Origin: Pelagerythrobacter rhizovicinus
Lineage (GTDB): Bacteria > Pseudomonadota > Alphaproteobacteria > Sphingomonadales > Sphingomonadaceae
DNA: 64,000 nucleotides
NCBI RefSeq assembly: GCF_004135625.1
Contig: NZ_SDPV01000001.1
Location: 494,501-558,500, forward strand
Direction of reading: 5' to 3'
Shown: positions 29,871 through 38,990 of the stretch, in pieces
Position numbering within the stretch: position 1 is the stretch's first letter
Layout of the letters: each line of letters opens with the position of its first letter
Made by a program: the position numbers and the translations under genes
Notes under the pieces: generated by a model
What the model saw: only the letters and a program-made list of their open reading frames with translations
Database searches by the model: none
Told to the model about the DNA's origin: nothing

Positions 29871-30554
29871 TCAATTGTTCGCCGCGGCGGGCTGTTCGGC
29901 GGTATTGTCGTTGTCGTTGGCGCCGGCATCGGCCCCGGACGCGCTGCCGCCGACGCCCATGTCGAGCGTAGGGGCGACTTCGGCGCCGGGCGTCACCGAC
30001 TCGTACGGCACCATCGGTTCGGCACCGTGGATGATGTTCGCGCCGATCGTGTCGGGGAATGTGCGGATCGTGGTGTTATACTGGCGCACCGCCTCGTTGT
30101 AGTCGCGGATGGCGACGCGGATGCGGTTCTCCTGCCCTTCGATCTGGGTCATGAAGCGGCCGAAGTTCTCCTGGCTGCGGAGTTCGGGGTAGCGCTCGAC
30201 CGAGACGAGCAGGCGGCTCAGTGCGCTGCCGAGCGAGTTCTGCGCCTGCTGGTACTGCGCCATGGCGGCGGGATCGGAGAGGTCTTCCCCGTCCACCTGG
30301 ATTTCTGGCCGGGTGGCCGAGGCGCGGGCCTCGATCACCTGGTTGAGCGTCTCACGCTCCTGCTCGGCGGACGAGAGAACGATCTGCTGCAGGTTCGGGA
30401 TGAGATTCGCGCGCTCCTGGAACGCGGCCTGGACGTCGGCCCACTTGGCCTTGGCGTTCTCTTCCGCCGCGGGGACCGAGTTGATCCCGCATGCGGCCAG
30501 GCCCAGCGACGCGAGCGCAACGAGCGAAAAACGGCGGATGGACTTCCAGTTCAT
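29871..30554 (-). CDS. lemA: LemA family lipoprotein
   Basis: 227 residues with a basic N-terminus and lipobox GLAAC (C22). The body is the helical LemA domain: [49 protein letters not shown], and [20 protein letters not shown]. The C-terminal 40 residues are low-complexity (Ala, Asp, Asn). LemA is nearly always paired with TPM-domain proteins, as here. It heads the leftward operon and is divergent from mscL. Confidence 0.92.
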   Translation of the reverse strand: MNWKSIRRFSLVALASLGLAACGINSVPAAEENAKAKWADVQAAFQERANLIPNLQQIVLSSAEQERETLNQVIEARASATRPEIQVDGEDLSDPAAMAQYQQAQNSLGSALSRLLVSVERYPELRSQENFGRFMTQIEGQENRIRVAIRDYNEAVRQYNTTIRTFPDTIGANIIHGAEPMVPYESVTPGAEVAPTLDMGVGGSASGADAGANDNDNTAEQPAAANN

Positions 30555-30714
30555 CGAAACAAGCTCCCGTTGTGCGAGCACGTCATGCCGCAACAATCTG
30601 TGTTGTGCAGATAGCACACCGCGCTTCCATTTCAAGGAAGTCGGTGGCTCTTGGCACCGCCGTATCATGCTGGCAGAAGATGGTGGCGGGACAACTTCGA
30701 AGGGGACCCACGCG

Positions 30715-31152
30715 ATGCTTTCGGATTTCAAGGCCTTCATTGCCAAGGGAAACGTGATGGAGCTGGCGGTCGCGGTGATCATCGGCGCGGCCTTCGCCAA
30801 GATCGTCACTTCGCTGACGGAGGACGTGATCATGCCGGTGGTGGGCTGGATATTCGGAGGGGTCGACTTCTCCAACTATTTCATCCTGCTGAGCACGCCG
30901 GAGGGTTACCAGGGTGCGCCGGACGACTACCTTGCGCTGAAGGAAGCGGGCGCAGCGATGATCGGCTACGGGTCGTTCATCACCGCGGCGATCAATTTCC
31001 TGATCCTGGCCTTCATCATCTTCCTGCTCGTGCGATACGCGAAGAAGGTGATCGAGGAGTTCGAGAAGAAGCCGCCGGAGGAAAAGCCAGCGGGCCCGAC
31101 CGAGCTCGATCTGCTCAAGGAAATACGCGACGAGTTGAGGAGGCGGGGTTGA
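30715..31152 (+). CDS. mscL: large-conductance mechanosensitive channel MscL
   Basis: A 145-residue inner-membrane channel that opens on hypo-osmotic shock. The N-terminal amphipathic helix and TM1 ([23 protein letters not shown]) are almost canonical, followed by a periplasmic loop (residues 50-75), TM2 ([19 protein letters not shown]) and a cytoplasmic helical bundle rich in Lys and Glu ([13 protein letters not shown]-type end). The Gly-rich TM1 and the length match the family. The tmRNA gene follows. Confidence 0.96.
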   Translation: MLSDFKAFIAKGNVMELAVAVIIGAAFAKIVTSLTEDVIMPVVGWIFGGVDFSNYFILLSTPEGYQGAPDDYLALKEAGAAMIGYGSFITAAINFLILAFIIFLLVRYAKKVIEEFEKKPPEEKPAGPTELDLLKEIRDELRRRG

Positions 31153-31158
31153 GACTTC

Positions 31159-31187
31159 CGCCGCCGCCCCGGGGGCGGGAGGCGGCG
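31159..31187 (+). other. GC-rich inverted repeat after mscL
   Basis: A GCCGCCGCCCC / GGGGGCGGGAGGCGGC inverted repeat begins about seven bases after the mscL stop. It can form a strong hairpin but has no U-run, so it may be a 3'-end stabiliser or a Rho-assisted stop rather than a classical terminator. Confidence 0.5.
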
Positions 31188-31196
31188 CCTGGTCAC

Positions 31197-31224
31197 TTCA
31201 CATTAAGCTGCGGGTCCCTATATA
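31197..31224 (+). promoter_or_regulatory. candidate promoter of the tmRNA gene
   Basis: TTCACA (31197-31202) and TATATA (31219-31224) are separated by 16 bases and lie just upstream of the first tmRNA hairpin. Transcription would start near 31231. Confidence 0.55.
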
Positions 31225-31230
31225 GGTCTC

Positions 31231-31573
31231 GCCGGTTTCGGCCGGCTATGGCGATAAACTGCGGTGTGCAATAGGCACAACGGACCCGGGGGCAGTACCC
31301 GGCGGCTCCACCACCAGCGGCGCGTCACCGCCGTTGATGACGGGGCCGAACCAGGATCGACGTGTGTTGAAAAGCACTGTTTTCGCCCGGGCTGAGTAAC
31401 CCGTTAAAGGCTCAAAACTCACAAGTGCCAACGACAACGAAGCACTTGCTCTCGCTGCGTAATGTGACGGCCTAACGGCCTGAATTTACAAAGCTAAGAG
31501 CACGGTTCGGACCGAACCGGGTAACAGAATCGGAAACCGGGGGCCCGGGGGAGCCTAGCAACAGAATCCCCCA
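31231..31573 (+). ncRNA. ssrA: two-piece, circularly permuted tmRNA (ssrA)
   Basis: The acceptor piece comes first, from about 31231, and ends in GGCTCC-A-CCA with the CCA encoded at 31311-31313. A 28-base spacer (31314-31341) is removed. The coding piece starts at 31342 with GGGGCCGAACCAGGATCGACG. GGGGCCG (31342-31348) pairs with CGGCTCC (31303-31309), leaving a G3-U pair as needed by alanyl-tRNA synthetase. The tag frame at 31427-31459 encodes ANDNEALALAA, then TAA. Hairpins follow (GGCC/GGCC at 31469-31480, CGGTTCG/CGAACCG at 31503-31519). A GGGGGA/TCCCCC stem at 31547-31572 marks the approximate 3' end. The RNA rescues stalled ribosomes and tags proteins for proteolysis. Outer ends are approximate. 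Confidence 0.95.
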
Positions 31574-31604
31574 CTCATTCTTCCAGTTCAGCTTGCCGGA
31601 TGGC

Positions 31605-31859
31605 TCAGCGCGTGGGGCCGTTGGAGGCGGACGCCGTTGCCGCCCGCTCCCGCTCGTAGCGCAAGGCATCCAGGATTTTCGCCCCGGCGAGGAACACTGC
31701 GCCAGTGCAGGCGAGGAACAGCAGCTTGCCGCCCCAGCCGGGGAACTGCTCGATATAGGCCGAGCCGCGCGCCGTCGCGCCCAAGGCGAGCGCGTAGATG
31801 ATCAGATAGGCCTCGGCGCGCGTCTTGATGACGAACAGCCGGCCGATCTTCCTGAACAT
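31605..31859 (-). CDS. 84-residue membrane protein of unknown function
   Basis: A short protein with two hydrophobic segments (about residues 17-32 and 42-62), a basic N-terminus (MFRKIGRLFVIKTRAEAYL) and a charged C-terminus. The IKTRAEAYLIIYALALGA motif looks conserved in character. It probably sits in the inner membrane, and I do not recognise a function. GAAGGGG lies upstream of the ATG. It sits between tmRNA and the ast operon on the same strand as the latter. Confidence 0.68.
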   Translation of the reverse strand: MFRKIGRLFVIKTRAEAYLIIYALALGATARGSAYIEQFPGWGGKLLFLACTGAVFLAGAKILDALRYERERAATASASNGPTR

Positions 31860-31977
31860 TCGCACCCCTTCGTTACCGTCGCAGCGCGCACGCGCCCCGC
31901 TGTGAGCGACGTTCCGCGCTCCATCGCGGTTAACAGGTCTGCGAGAGTAGGGGTTCCCTGCGCGCCGTCCAAGCGCC

Positions 31978-33228
31978 CTAGAGGTCCGATAATCCGAGTG
32001 TTTCAAGAAGGGACGCGCGTGCCGAACGCACGTCGCGGGCCAGTGCCACGTTGCCGAGATCGGCGGGGTCGATCTGTTCCGGCCAGGCGCCGGCGATCAC
32101 GCGCTCGATCTGCTCTGCCTTCGCTTCGTCGAGCAGGAACCGCGGGTCGATGGTCGCGGGGTCGGCGACCACCCGCAACCGCAGGCAAGCCGGACCGCCT
32201 CCATTAGCCATCGACTGTCGCACATCGACCGGAATGACCTGCCGGATAGGGCCGTTGCTTGCGAGCATCGTCTCGCACCAGCCCCACACTGCTGCGCTTT
32301 CGCGGCATTCCTCCGGCACGATCAGCGCCATCTCGCCGGTGGGAAGCGTGAGGAGCTGTGCGTTGAACAAGTAGGTGCGAATGGCTTCCTCGAGGCTGAC
32401 CGCGCTTGCCGGGACTTCGACCACCTCGAGCGCGGGGAATCTCGCCCGAATCGACTCGCAGGCGCGGGCCTGGTCGGCGAAGGCCTGTTCATGCGTGAAC
32501 AGCACCCGCTCGTTCGCGACTGCGACCACGTCGTTATGAAACGCGCCCGCTTCTATCGCCGCCGGGTTCTGCTCGATGAACACGGTGCGCTCGGGATCGA
32601 GACCGTGAAGACGCGCCACCGCGCGGCTCGCCTGCTCGTGCTGGCGTGCGGGGAATTTGCCGCCCGGGCGGCCGTAGACGAACACTTCGACGCCGGACGC
32701 GCCGTGTCCCTCGCAGAACCGCATGTGATTGGCCGCGCCCTCGTCGCCGAGACTCGGCGGGATAGTGTCGTGAATCGCGAAATGCGCCGTATCGGCGAAG
32801 GCAACGTCCAATTGGCGCTTGGTGTCGGGCCATTCCTGCGCGCGGTGCAGCATGGCCGAAAGGTTGGCCGGCGTCAGATGGCAGCGCCCATCCGCCGTGT
32901 CGGGCGCGGGGCTGACGGTCGCCGCATTGGCGGTCCACATCGAGCTTGCCGACCACGCTGCGGCGAGCAGCGCACGGTCTGCCGTCTCGTCGACTGCCAG
33001 TCGCGCCAGCAGGGCATGGTTCGGGCGCGGCAGGGGGAGGAGGAAGCCCTGCGGCAGCCCGCGCGCCATGTTGCCGCGCATCTTCGCCAGTCCCTGCAGC
33101 GCCGCGGCACGCGGGTACGAGGGGCTACCCCTGTGACTTGCGCTGGCGATATTGCCGAGGCTGAGGCCCGCGTAGTTGTGGCTCGGGCCGACGATGCCGT
33201 CGAAGTTGATTTCCTGAAGCAAAGGCAT
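31978..33228 (-). CDS. astB: N-succinylarginine dihydrolase
   Basis: 416 residues. AstB converts N2-succinylarginine to N2-succinylornithine, releasing ammonia and CO2, as step two of the arginine succinyltransferase pathway. The start MPLLQEINFDGIVGPSHNYAGLS is the family opening. HNDVVAVANERVLFTHEQ carries a catalytic His, and the nucleophile Cys sits in NGGGPACLRLR near the C-terminus. Start choice: the ATG at 33228 has GGAGA immediately upstream at the edge of a palindromic repeat, while the in-frame extension beyond it translates repeat sequence. Downstream in the operon of the M20 gene and astA. Confidence 0.95.
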   Translation of the reverse strand: MPLLQEINFDGIVGPSHNYAGLSLGNIASASHRGSPSYPRAAALQGLAKMRGNMARGLPQGFLLPLPRPNHALLARLAVDETADRALLAAAWSASSMWTANAATVSPAPDTADGRCHLTPANLSAMLHRAQEWPDTKRQLDVAFADTAHFAIHDTIPPSLGDEGAANHMRFCEGHGASGVEVFVYGRPGGKFPARQHEQASRAVARLHGLDPERTVFIEQNPAAIEAGAFHNDVVAVANERVLFTHEQAFADQARACESIRARFPALEVVEVPASAVSLEEAIRTYLFNAQLLTLPTGEMALIVPEECRESAAVWGWCETMLASNGPIRQVIPVDVRQSMANGGGPACLRLRVVADPATIDPRFLLDEAKAEQIERVIAGAWPEQIDPADLGNVALARDVRSARASLLETLGLSDL

Positions 33229-33231
33229 TCT

Positions 33232-33321
33232 CCGTTCGCCCTGAGCCTGTCGAAGGGCCGCTCTTGCTTTGGTCCGTTGCACGCAGAAAGTGCGGGGCTT
33301 CGACAAGCTCAGCCCGAACGG
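33232..33321 (+). repeat. inverted pair of REP-like palindromes between astA and astB
   Basis: Two 30-base arms (33232-33261 and 33292-33321) face each other across 30 bases. Arm 1 holds CCTGAGCCTGTCGAAGGGC, and the second, read on the minus strand, holds GGGCTGAGCTTGTCGAAG. Each arm can also fold on itself. This is the REPIN-like arrangement and it fills nearly all of the astA-astB gap. A single related arm is at 39828-39854. Confidence 0.85.
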
Positions 33322-33329
33322 GTTTGAGG

Positions 33330-34346
33330 TTACCGCGCCACGCTCCACACCTCGTCGCCGGGCCCGACGCGCAGCGCCCTGGCGGCCGTCTCGTCGACGG
33401 CGAGCGTGCCCTCGGGCGTGACTTCGCGCATGCCGTAGGCCGAGCGAAAACTGTCCAGCCTGCCAGCCGCGATGATCGCGCGCTCGCCGTACTCGAGATC
33501 GCACCGCTCGATTTGATGCGCGCGCGCCTCGGTAACACTCTTCACCTGATCGGTCCGGGCGGTCATCGTCGGTCCACCGTCGAAGATGTCGACGTAGCCT
33601 TCATAGGCGAAGCCCTCGTTCTCCAGCATCTTCATCGCCGCACGGCCCGAGGGGTGCGGCAAGCCGATCACGCTGCGCGCGTCGTCGTCGAGCATCGCGA
33701 TATAGACCGGATGCTTCGGCATCAGGTCGGCGATGAACTGGTTGCCGTTGATCGCATTGAAATAGTCGGCTTCCTGGAAGCTCATTCCGAAGAAGCGTCC
33801 CGCGACCCCGTCCCAGAAGGGCGATCCGCCGCGCTCGTCGATGATCCCGCGCAGCTCTGCCAGCACGCGGTCGGCGAAGCGCAGGCGGTGCATTGCGATG
33901 AAGAGGTAGCGGCTGCGCGCCAGCAGCAGGCCCAGGCCGCCCGCGCGCTCCCCCGGATGGAGGAACAGTCCGCCGACCTCGCTGCATCCCTCCAGATCCG
34001 TCACGAGGCTGAGCAGTTCCGCGCGCACCGTGCGGTTCAGTTCCTGCGAGTGCTGCGTCAGGGTCGTCAGGCGGTAGGAGTAGAACGGCCATTGCTGACC
34101 GACCTGGGTGAAAAGCTGGCACGTGCCGCGCACCTCGCCGGTCGCGGTGTTTTCGAGCACGAGCACGAACTGATCGTCGCCGAGCGTGTCGTCGGTGCGC
34201 GCGAAGGCCTTGGCTGCGCGGTCCAGCTTGGCGGAGAGCGCATCGCGATCGGGCGGCAGGTTGGTGAACCCGCCGCCGGTGAGTTTCGCCATTTCGTAGA
34301 TCGGTTCGAGGTCGTCGGTGCGCGCGGCGCGCAGGGCGAAGGTCAA
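33330..34346 (-). CDS. astA: arginine N-succinyltransferase
   Basis: 338 residues. AstA transfers succinyl from succinyl-CoA to the alpha-amino group of arginine, the committed step of the succinyltransferase catabolic pathway. It belongs to the GNAT-like AstA family. Recognisable parts are LRAARTDDLEPIYEMAKLTGGGFTNLP at the N-terminus, RGTCQLFTQVGQQWPFYSYRL, LFLHPGERAGGLGLLLARSRYLF and FDGGPTMTA. The start is taken as TTG 34346, which overlaps the stop of the M20 hydrolase gene (TTGA), and the length then matches the family. Confidence 0.95.
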   Translation of the reverse strand: MTFALRAARTDDLEPIYEMAKLTGGGFTNLPPDRDALSAKLDRAAKAFARTDDTLGDDQFVLVLENTATGEVRGTCQLFTQVGQQWPFYSYRLTTLTQHSQELNRTVRAELLSLVTDLEGCSEVGGLFLHPGERAGGLGLLLARSRYLFIAMHRLRFADRVLAELRGIIDERGGSPFWDGVAGRFFGMSFQEADYFNAINGNQFIADLMPKHPVYIAMLDDDARSVIGLPHPSGRAAMKMLENEGFAYEGYVDIFDGGPTMTARTDQVKSVTEARAHQIERCDLEYGERAIIAAGRLDSFRSAYGMREVTPEGTLAVDETAARALRVGPGDEVWSVAR

Positions 34347-35551
34347 ATGGGGTCTCCGTTGGCGAGATGGCGCAGCACGAGCGCGCTTAGGGCGGCGCGT
34401 TCGGCGAGCGAGGATACGATTAGGAACTCGTCCGGCGAATGGATCGCGCCGCCGCGCACGCCCATGGTGTCGACCACGGGCACGCCGGTGGCGGCGATAT
34501 TGTTGCCGTCGCACACCCCGCCGGTCGATTTCCAGCCGATCTCCTGGCCGAGCGAGGCGCCGCAGTCGCGCACGAGGTCGAACAGCTTCTGCGCTCGGCG
34601 GTCGACCGGCTTGGGCGGGCGGGTGATGCCGCCGTGGCGGTGGATCGCGACTTCGTGGGCTTGCTGCACATCGCCGATCAACGCGGCGAGACCGGCTTCG
34701 AAGCCTTGCGCCGCATCGGGGCTCTTGGGCCGGATGTTGAACCGCAGCACGGCGTGGTCAGGCACGACGTTGTTGGCCGATCCGCCTTCGATCTTCGCTG
34801 GATTGACCGGGCACTCAGAATTCTGGAGCCGCTTGAGGCCCAGCACCAGCGCCGCCGCGGCGACGATCGCGTTGCGCCCGTCCTCCGGATTGCGCCCGGC
34901 ATGGGCCGAGCGGCCGGTAATGGTGAGCGAATAGTTGCCGCTACCGCCGCGGGCGTGCGCCAGCGTACCGTCGGGCAGGGCGGAGGGTTCGTAAGTCAGC
35001 GCCGCATACTTGCCGCGGGCGAGCTCCTCGATCAGCGGCGCTGAGGCGAGCGAACCGGTCTCCTCGTCCGAATTGATCATCACGTCGTAGCCGAGCTTGT
35101 GCGCATCGCCGCTCGCCTCGAACGCCGTGAGCGCGTGGAGGATCACCGCGATCCCACCCTTCATGTCGGCGAGGCCTGGGCCGTTGAGCGTGTCGTCGTC
35201 GATCCAGCGCTGTTCTTGGAACGGATGGTCGGCGGGGAAGACGGTGTCCATGTGGCCGGTCAGCAGCAACCGCCGCTCGGCCTCGGGCCGGACGCGGAGC
35301 ACGAGGTGCTGCCCGAACCGCCGTTCGACCTCGCGCCCGTCGGCGGCGATCGCGGTGACGGGGGCGGGATCGACCAGCGCGATCTTGCCAGGCAACGCGG
35401 AGAACGCCTCCGCCAGCGCATCGGCCTGCCGCGCCAGCCCATCGAGATTGTCGGTGCCGGTGTTGATGGCGCTCCAGGCCTGCACCTGCTCCAGCATCGC
35501 CTGCCGGTCGATCGCCTCGAGAATGGCTGCGCTGTCGTTATCCGGTTTCAT
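34343..35551 (-). CDS. M20 family metallohydrolase (carboxypeptidase G2-like) in the ast operon
   Basis: A 402-residue two-zinc hydrolase. Metal-site motifs are GHMDTVFPADHPF, GLADMKGG, NSDEETGS, the later YEPS and GAIHSPDEFL near the C-terminus. The GHMDTVFP form is closest to carboxypeptidase G2-like members, which cleave the bond between an acyl group and glutamate. It overlaps astA by four bases and precedes it, so arginine catabolism is its likely setting, perhaps the final desuccinylation of succinylglutamate. That role is inference. ATG 35551 is preferred over TTG 35557, with GAGG about 10 bases upstream. Confidence 0.88.
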   Translation of the reverse strand: MKPDNDSAAILEAIDRQAMLEQVQAWSAINTGTDNLDGLARQADALAEAFSALPGKIALVDPAPVTAIAADGREVERRFGQHLVLRVRPEAERRLLLTGHMDTVFPADHPFQEQRWIDDDTLNGPGLADMKGGIAVILHALTAFEASGDAHKLGYDVMINSDEETGSLASAPLIEELARGKYAALTYEPSALPDGTLAHARGGSGNYSLTITGRSAHAGRNPEDGRNAIVAAAALVLGLKRLQNSECPVNPAKIEGGSANNVVPDHAVLRFNIRPKSPDAAQGFEAGLAALIGDVQQAHEVAIHRHGGITRPPKPVDRRAQKLFDLVRDCGASLGQEIGWKSTGGVCDGNNIAATGVPVVDTMGVRGGAIHSPDEFLIVSSLAERAALSALVLRHLANGDPI

Positions 35552-35698
35552 CCGCAACTGCCTCTAGCTTGGGCGCGCAGTCAGTCCAACCCCGTTGCAA
35601 TCCGTGGCGCGCTTGGCCATAGCCCGTCTCGTCCTCCTCCCCGGGATGTTGTCAGGAATGCGCGGATTTGTCGCGCGCCACGCATTGTGTGAGGACGA

Positions 35699-37798
35699 AT
35701 GACCGAGACGATCGAACGGGCCGGGTTGGAGGTTCATGCCGCGTTGGCGGACTTGCTGGAGCGCGAGGTTCTGCCCGTGCTCGGGCGCGATGTGGAGGCG
35801 TTCTGGCGCGGGTTCGCCGCGCTGCTGGCCGACCTCGCGCCGCGCAATCGCGCGCTGCTGGCCAAGCGCGAGGACCTGCAGGCGAAGATCGACGCCTGGC
35901 ACCGCGAGCGGCGGGGGCAGCCGCACGACGCGGCCGCTTATCGCGCGTTCCTCGAGGAGATCGGCTATCTCGTTCCCGAGCCGGAACCGTTCACGATAGG
36001 CACCCGCGACGTGGATGCCGAGATCGCGACGATGGCCGGCCCGCAACTCGTGGTGCCGGTGCTCAACGCGCGCTTCCTGCTCAACGCCGCGAACGCGCGC
36101 TGGGGGAGCCTCTACGACGCGTTCTATGGCACCGACGCGCTCGATGCGCCACCGCCGAAGCCGGGCGGATACGATCCGGAGCGCGGCGCTGCGGTGGTCG
36201 CGCGGGTGCGGGCGTTTCTCGACGAGGCGGTGCCGCTGGCGGAGGGTAGCTGGGCGAACCTGACCGACCTGTCGGGCGAAATCCCGCTCGCTGATCAGTC
36301 GCAGCTCGCAGGCCGGACCGAGCGCGGGCCGCTGCTGGTCAACAACGGGCTGCATATCGAGATCGTCGTCGATCGCGAGCATCCGGTGGGCAAGGACGAT
36401 CCGGTCGGGATCGCCGACGTCGTGCTCGAATCCGCGCTGACGACGATCTGCGACTGCGAGGATTCCGTCGCGGCGGTCGACGGCGAGGACAAGGCGCTGG
36501 CCTACCGTAACTGGCTCGGCGTGATCCGCGGCGATCTGGAGGAGAGCTTCGAGAAGGGCGGACGGCGCCTCACCCGCAAGCTGGCGCCCGACAAGCGCTA
36601 CACCGCGCCCGACGGCAGCGACCGGAGTCTGCCGGGCCGCAGCCTGCTGTTCGTGCGCAACGTCGGCCATCTGATGACCACTCCGGCGGTCCGGCTCGCG
36701 AGCGGCGCGGAGGCGCCGGAGGGGGTGACCGACGCGGTGTTCACCTCGGCGATCGGCGCGCTCGACGTCGAAGGCCATGCGACCTGCCGCAACAGTCGCA
36801 CGGGCAGCATCTACATCGTGAAGCCGAAGATGCACGGGCCAGAGGAGTGCGCCTTCACCAACGACTTGTTCGACCGGGTCGAGGACCTGCTCGCCCTTCC
36901 GCGCCACACGATCAAGGTCGGGGTGATGGACGAAGAGCGCCGCACCAGTGCCAATCTCGCCGCCTGCATCCGCGCGGTGAAAGACCGGATCGTGTTCATC
37001 AACACCGGCTTCCTCGACCGCACCGGGGACGAGATCCACACCTCGATGCAGGCCGGGCCGATGATCCGCAAAGGGGCGATGAAATCGAGTGCCTGGCTCG
37101 ATGCCTACGAGAAGCGCAACGTCGCCATCGGGCTCGCCTGCGGCCTCTCGGGCAAGGCGCAGATCGGCAAGGGCATGTGGGCGGCGCCCGATATGATGCG
37201 CGATATGCTGGAGCAGAAGATCGGTCACCTGAAAGCCGGCGCGAACACCGCCTGGGTGCCGAGCCCGACCGCGGCAACGCTCCACGCCCTGCATTACCAC
37301 CAATTCGATGTCTTCGCGGCGCAGCGGGAGCTGGGCGAAGCGTCGGGGCTGGACGCCCTGCTGACGATCCCGCTCGCGGACGGGACGAACTGGTCCGAAG
37401 GCGAGGTGCGCGAGGAGCTCGACAACAATGCGCAAGGGCTGCTCGGCTATGTCGTGCGCTGGATCGACCAGGGCGTCGGCTGCTCGAAGGTACCCGACAT
37501 CCACGACGTCGGCCTGATGGAGGACCGCGCGACGCTGCGCATCTCCAGCCAGCACATGGCCAACTGGCTACTCCACGGCGTTTGCACGCGGGAGCAGGTC
37601 ATGGACAGCCTGCGCCGGATGGCCGCCAAGGTCGACGCGCAGAACGCGGGCGATCCGGCCTACACACCGCTCGCCGGCAACGAGGACGGACCTGCCTTCC
37701 GCGCCGCCTGCGATCTCGTGTTCAAAGGCGTCGAGCAGCCGAGCGGCTATACCGAACCGCTGCTCCACGAATGGCGTGCCGTGGCCAAGCGCGGGTAG
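35699..37798 (+). CDS. glcB: malate synthase G
   Basis: A 699-residue enzyme that condenses glyoxylate with acetyl-CoA to malate in the glyoxylate bypass or glycolate use. The length is that of the monomeric G isoform rather than A. Visible family stretches are [23 protein letters not shown], the acidic metal site [49 protein letters not shown] and the C-terminal [11 protein letters not shown]. The start has GAGGA upstream. Isocitrate lyase is not in the window. Confidence 0.97.
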   Translation: MTETIERAGLEVHAALADLLEREVLPVLGRDVEAFWRGFAALLADLAPRNRALLAKREDLQAKIDAWHRERRGQPHDAAAYRAFLEEIGYLVPEPEPFTIGTRDVDAEIATMAGPQLVVPVLNARFLLNAANARWGSLYDAFYGTDALDAPPPKPGGYDPERGAAVVARVRAFLDEAVPLAEGSWANLTDLSGEIPLADQSQLAGRTERGPLLVNNGLHIEIVVDREHPVGKDDPVGIADVVLESALTTICDCEDSVAAVDGEDKALAYRNWLGVIRGDLEESFEKGGRRLTRKLAPDKRYTAPDGSDRSLPGRSLLFVRNVGHLMTTPAVRLASGAEAPEGVTDAVFTSAIGALDVEGHATCRNSRTGSIYIVKPKMHGPEECAFTNDLFDRVEDLLALPRHTIKVGVMDEERRTSANLAACIRAVKDRIVFINTGFLDRTGDEIHTSMQAGPMIRKGAMKSSAWLDAYEKRNVAIGLACGLSGKAQIGKGMWAAPDMMRDMLEQKIGHLKAGANTAWVPSPTAATLHALHYHQFDVFAAQRELGEASGLDALLTIPLADGTNWSEGEVREELDNNAQGLLGYVVRWIDQGVGCSKVPDIHDVGLMEDRATLRISSQHMANWLLHGVCTREQVMDSLRRMAAKVDAQNAGDPAYTPLAGNEDGPAFRAACDLVFKGVEQPSGYTEPLLHEWRAVAKRG

Positions 37799-37911
37799 GC
37801 TTGTACGAAGCGGAGCCGGCTGAGGGGCGCTGTTCCAGGATTCGGATGTCGCCCCTGATCATGGTGACGCAGTTTCGCAGGCATCAGAGTGCATGTCCGC
37901 CGGCTACCTGA

Positions 37912-38949
37912 TCATTTGATCTCTTCAGCCAGTGTCGCCACGAGTTCGGCAGCCGGCAGGGCGCGCGCGAGCGGTGCTCCCTGGCCGGCCCACTGCGCCC
38001 CGAATCCGTACTCGCCCGCGGATCTCGCAGCGGCGTTAAGCGCCTTTCCGGCATCGTATGCGACCGGATAATCCGGCGGCGCGAGCTCGGTGCGGCATTC
38101 CCAGTCCGTGAAGGCGTTTCGCAGGCAGCGTGCCGGGCGGCCCGAGATGGCGCTGGTCATGATCGTGTGCCGGGCGGCCGGGCTGAACAGGGCCCGCCGG
38201 TAAGCCGCATCTGCGCTGCTCTCCGGGCAGGCGAGGAAGGCGGTGCCGAGTTGAGCGGCAGCAGCGCCCAGGTCAAGAGCGGCCCTGATGCCCGATCCGT
38301 CCATAATACCGCCAGCGGCGATCACGGGCAGACCGGACTGTTGGACGAGGATCCGCGTGAGCGCGAAGGTGCCGAGGCAATCGTCGGTTGCGTCGGGATC
38401 GAACATGCCGCGATGACCGCCGGCCTCGAACCCTTGGGCGACGACCGCGTCCATGCCCGCCTCCCTTGCCGCCGTCGCCTCCCGCAGGTTCGTTGCGGTC
38501 CCGATGAGAAAGCAACCGGCGTCCCGCAAAGCCCTTACGCGGGCCTCGTCAGGCAGGCCAAAGTGGAAGCTGACCACCGCCGGGCGCAGTTCCACCAGCG
38601 TTCGCATCATCTCTTCGTCTTCGGCGAAGCTGCGATAGATTTCGCGCATCGCGGCGGGTGGCTCCGCACCGAACGCCTCGAACAAGGGGGCGAGTGCGGA
38701 CAACCATGCAGCCTCCTTCTCAGCATCGCGTTGCGGCGGCGCGTGGACGAAGACGTTTACATTGAACGATCTTCCTGTTCGTGCACGGACCTCCCGGATC
38801 ATGGCTCCGGCGCCCGCGGCATCGGTGGCACCCACGCCAATGGACCCCAGGGCGCCTGCCTCGGAAACCGCGGCGGCGAGGTCGGGTGTGGAGACCCCGG
38901 CCATGGGTGCCTGGACGATCGGAAAGCGCATGCGAAGGCGTTCGAGCAT
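37912..38949 (-). CDS. nitronate monooxygenase-like FMN enzyme
   Basis: 345 residues with a TIM-barrel FMN fold of the nitronate monooxygenase / 2-nitropropane dioxygenase family. [31 protein letters not shown] opens the barrel, [13 protein letters not shown] carries the catalytic His, and [10 protein letters not shown] plus [12 protein letters not shown] form the phosphate-binding end. It probably detoxifies propionate 3-nitronate, or another flavin reaction. ATG 38949 is chosen. A GTG at 38994 overlapping the ksgA stop is an in-frame alternative that would couple the two genes. Confidence 0.87.
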   Translation of the reverse strand: MLERLRMRFPIVQAPMAGVSTPDLAAAVSEAGALGSIGVGATDAAGAGAMIREVRARTGRSFNVNVFVHAPPQRDAEKEAAWLSALAPLFEAFGAEPPAAMREIYRSFAEDEEMMRTLVELRPAVVSFHFGLPDEARVRALRDAGCFLIGTATNLREATAAREAGMDAVVAQGFEAGGHRGMFDPDATDDCLGTFALTRILVQQSGLPVIAAGGIMDGSGIRAALDLGAAAAQLGTAFLACPESSADAAYRRALFSPAARHTIMTSAISGRPARCLRNAFTDWECRTELAPPDYPVAYDAGKALNAAARSAGEYGFGAQWAGQGAPLARALPAAELVATLAEEIK

Positions 38950-38990
38950 GGATATCTCGTGCGGCCCGGTGGAGGTGTTCACAACCGACG

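Noticed and set aside
31290-31350. Acceptor-stem and CCA region read as a tRNA-Ala
   Set aside because: There is no anticodon arm, and the 5' half GGGGCCG lies downstream, which fits permuted tmRNA and not tRNA.
33229-33504. N-terminal extension of astB upstream of 33228
   Set aside because: The extension translates the palindromic repeat and the 3' end of astA, while family homology starts at MPLLQEINFDG.
35564-37555. A 663-residue open frame on the minus strand opposite malate synthase G
   Set aside because: It is rich in Arg, His and Asp as expected for an antisense shadow, while glcB on the other strand is certain.
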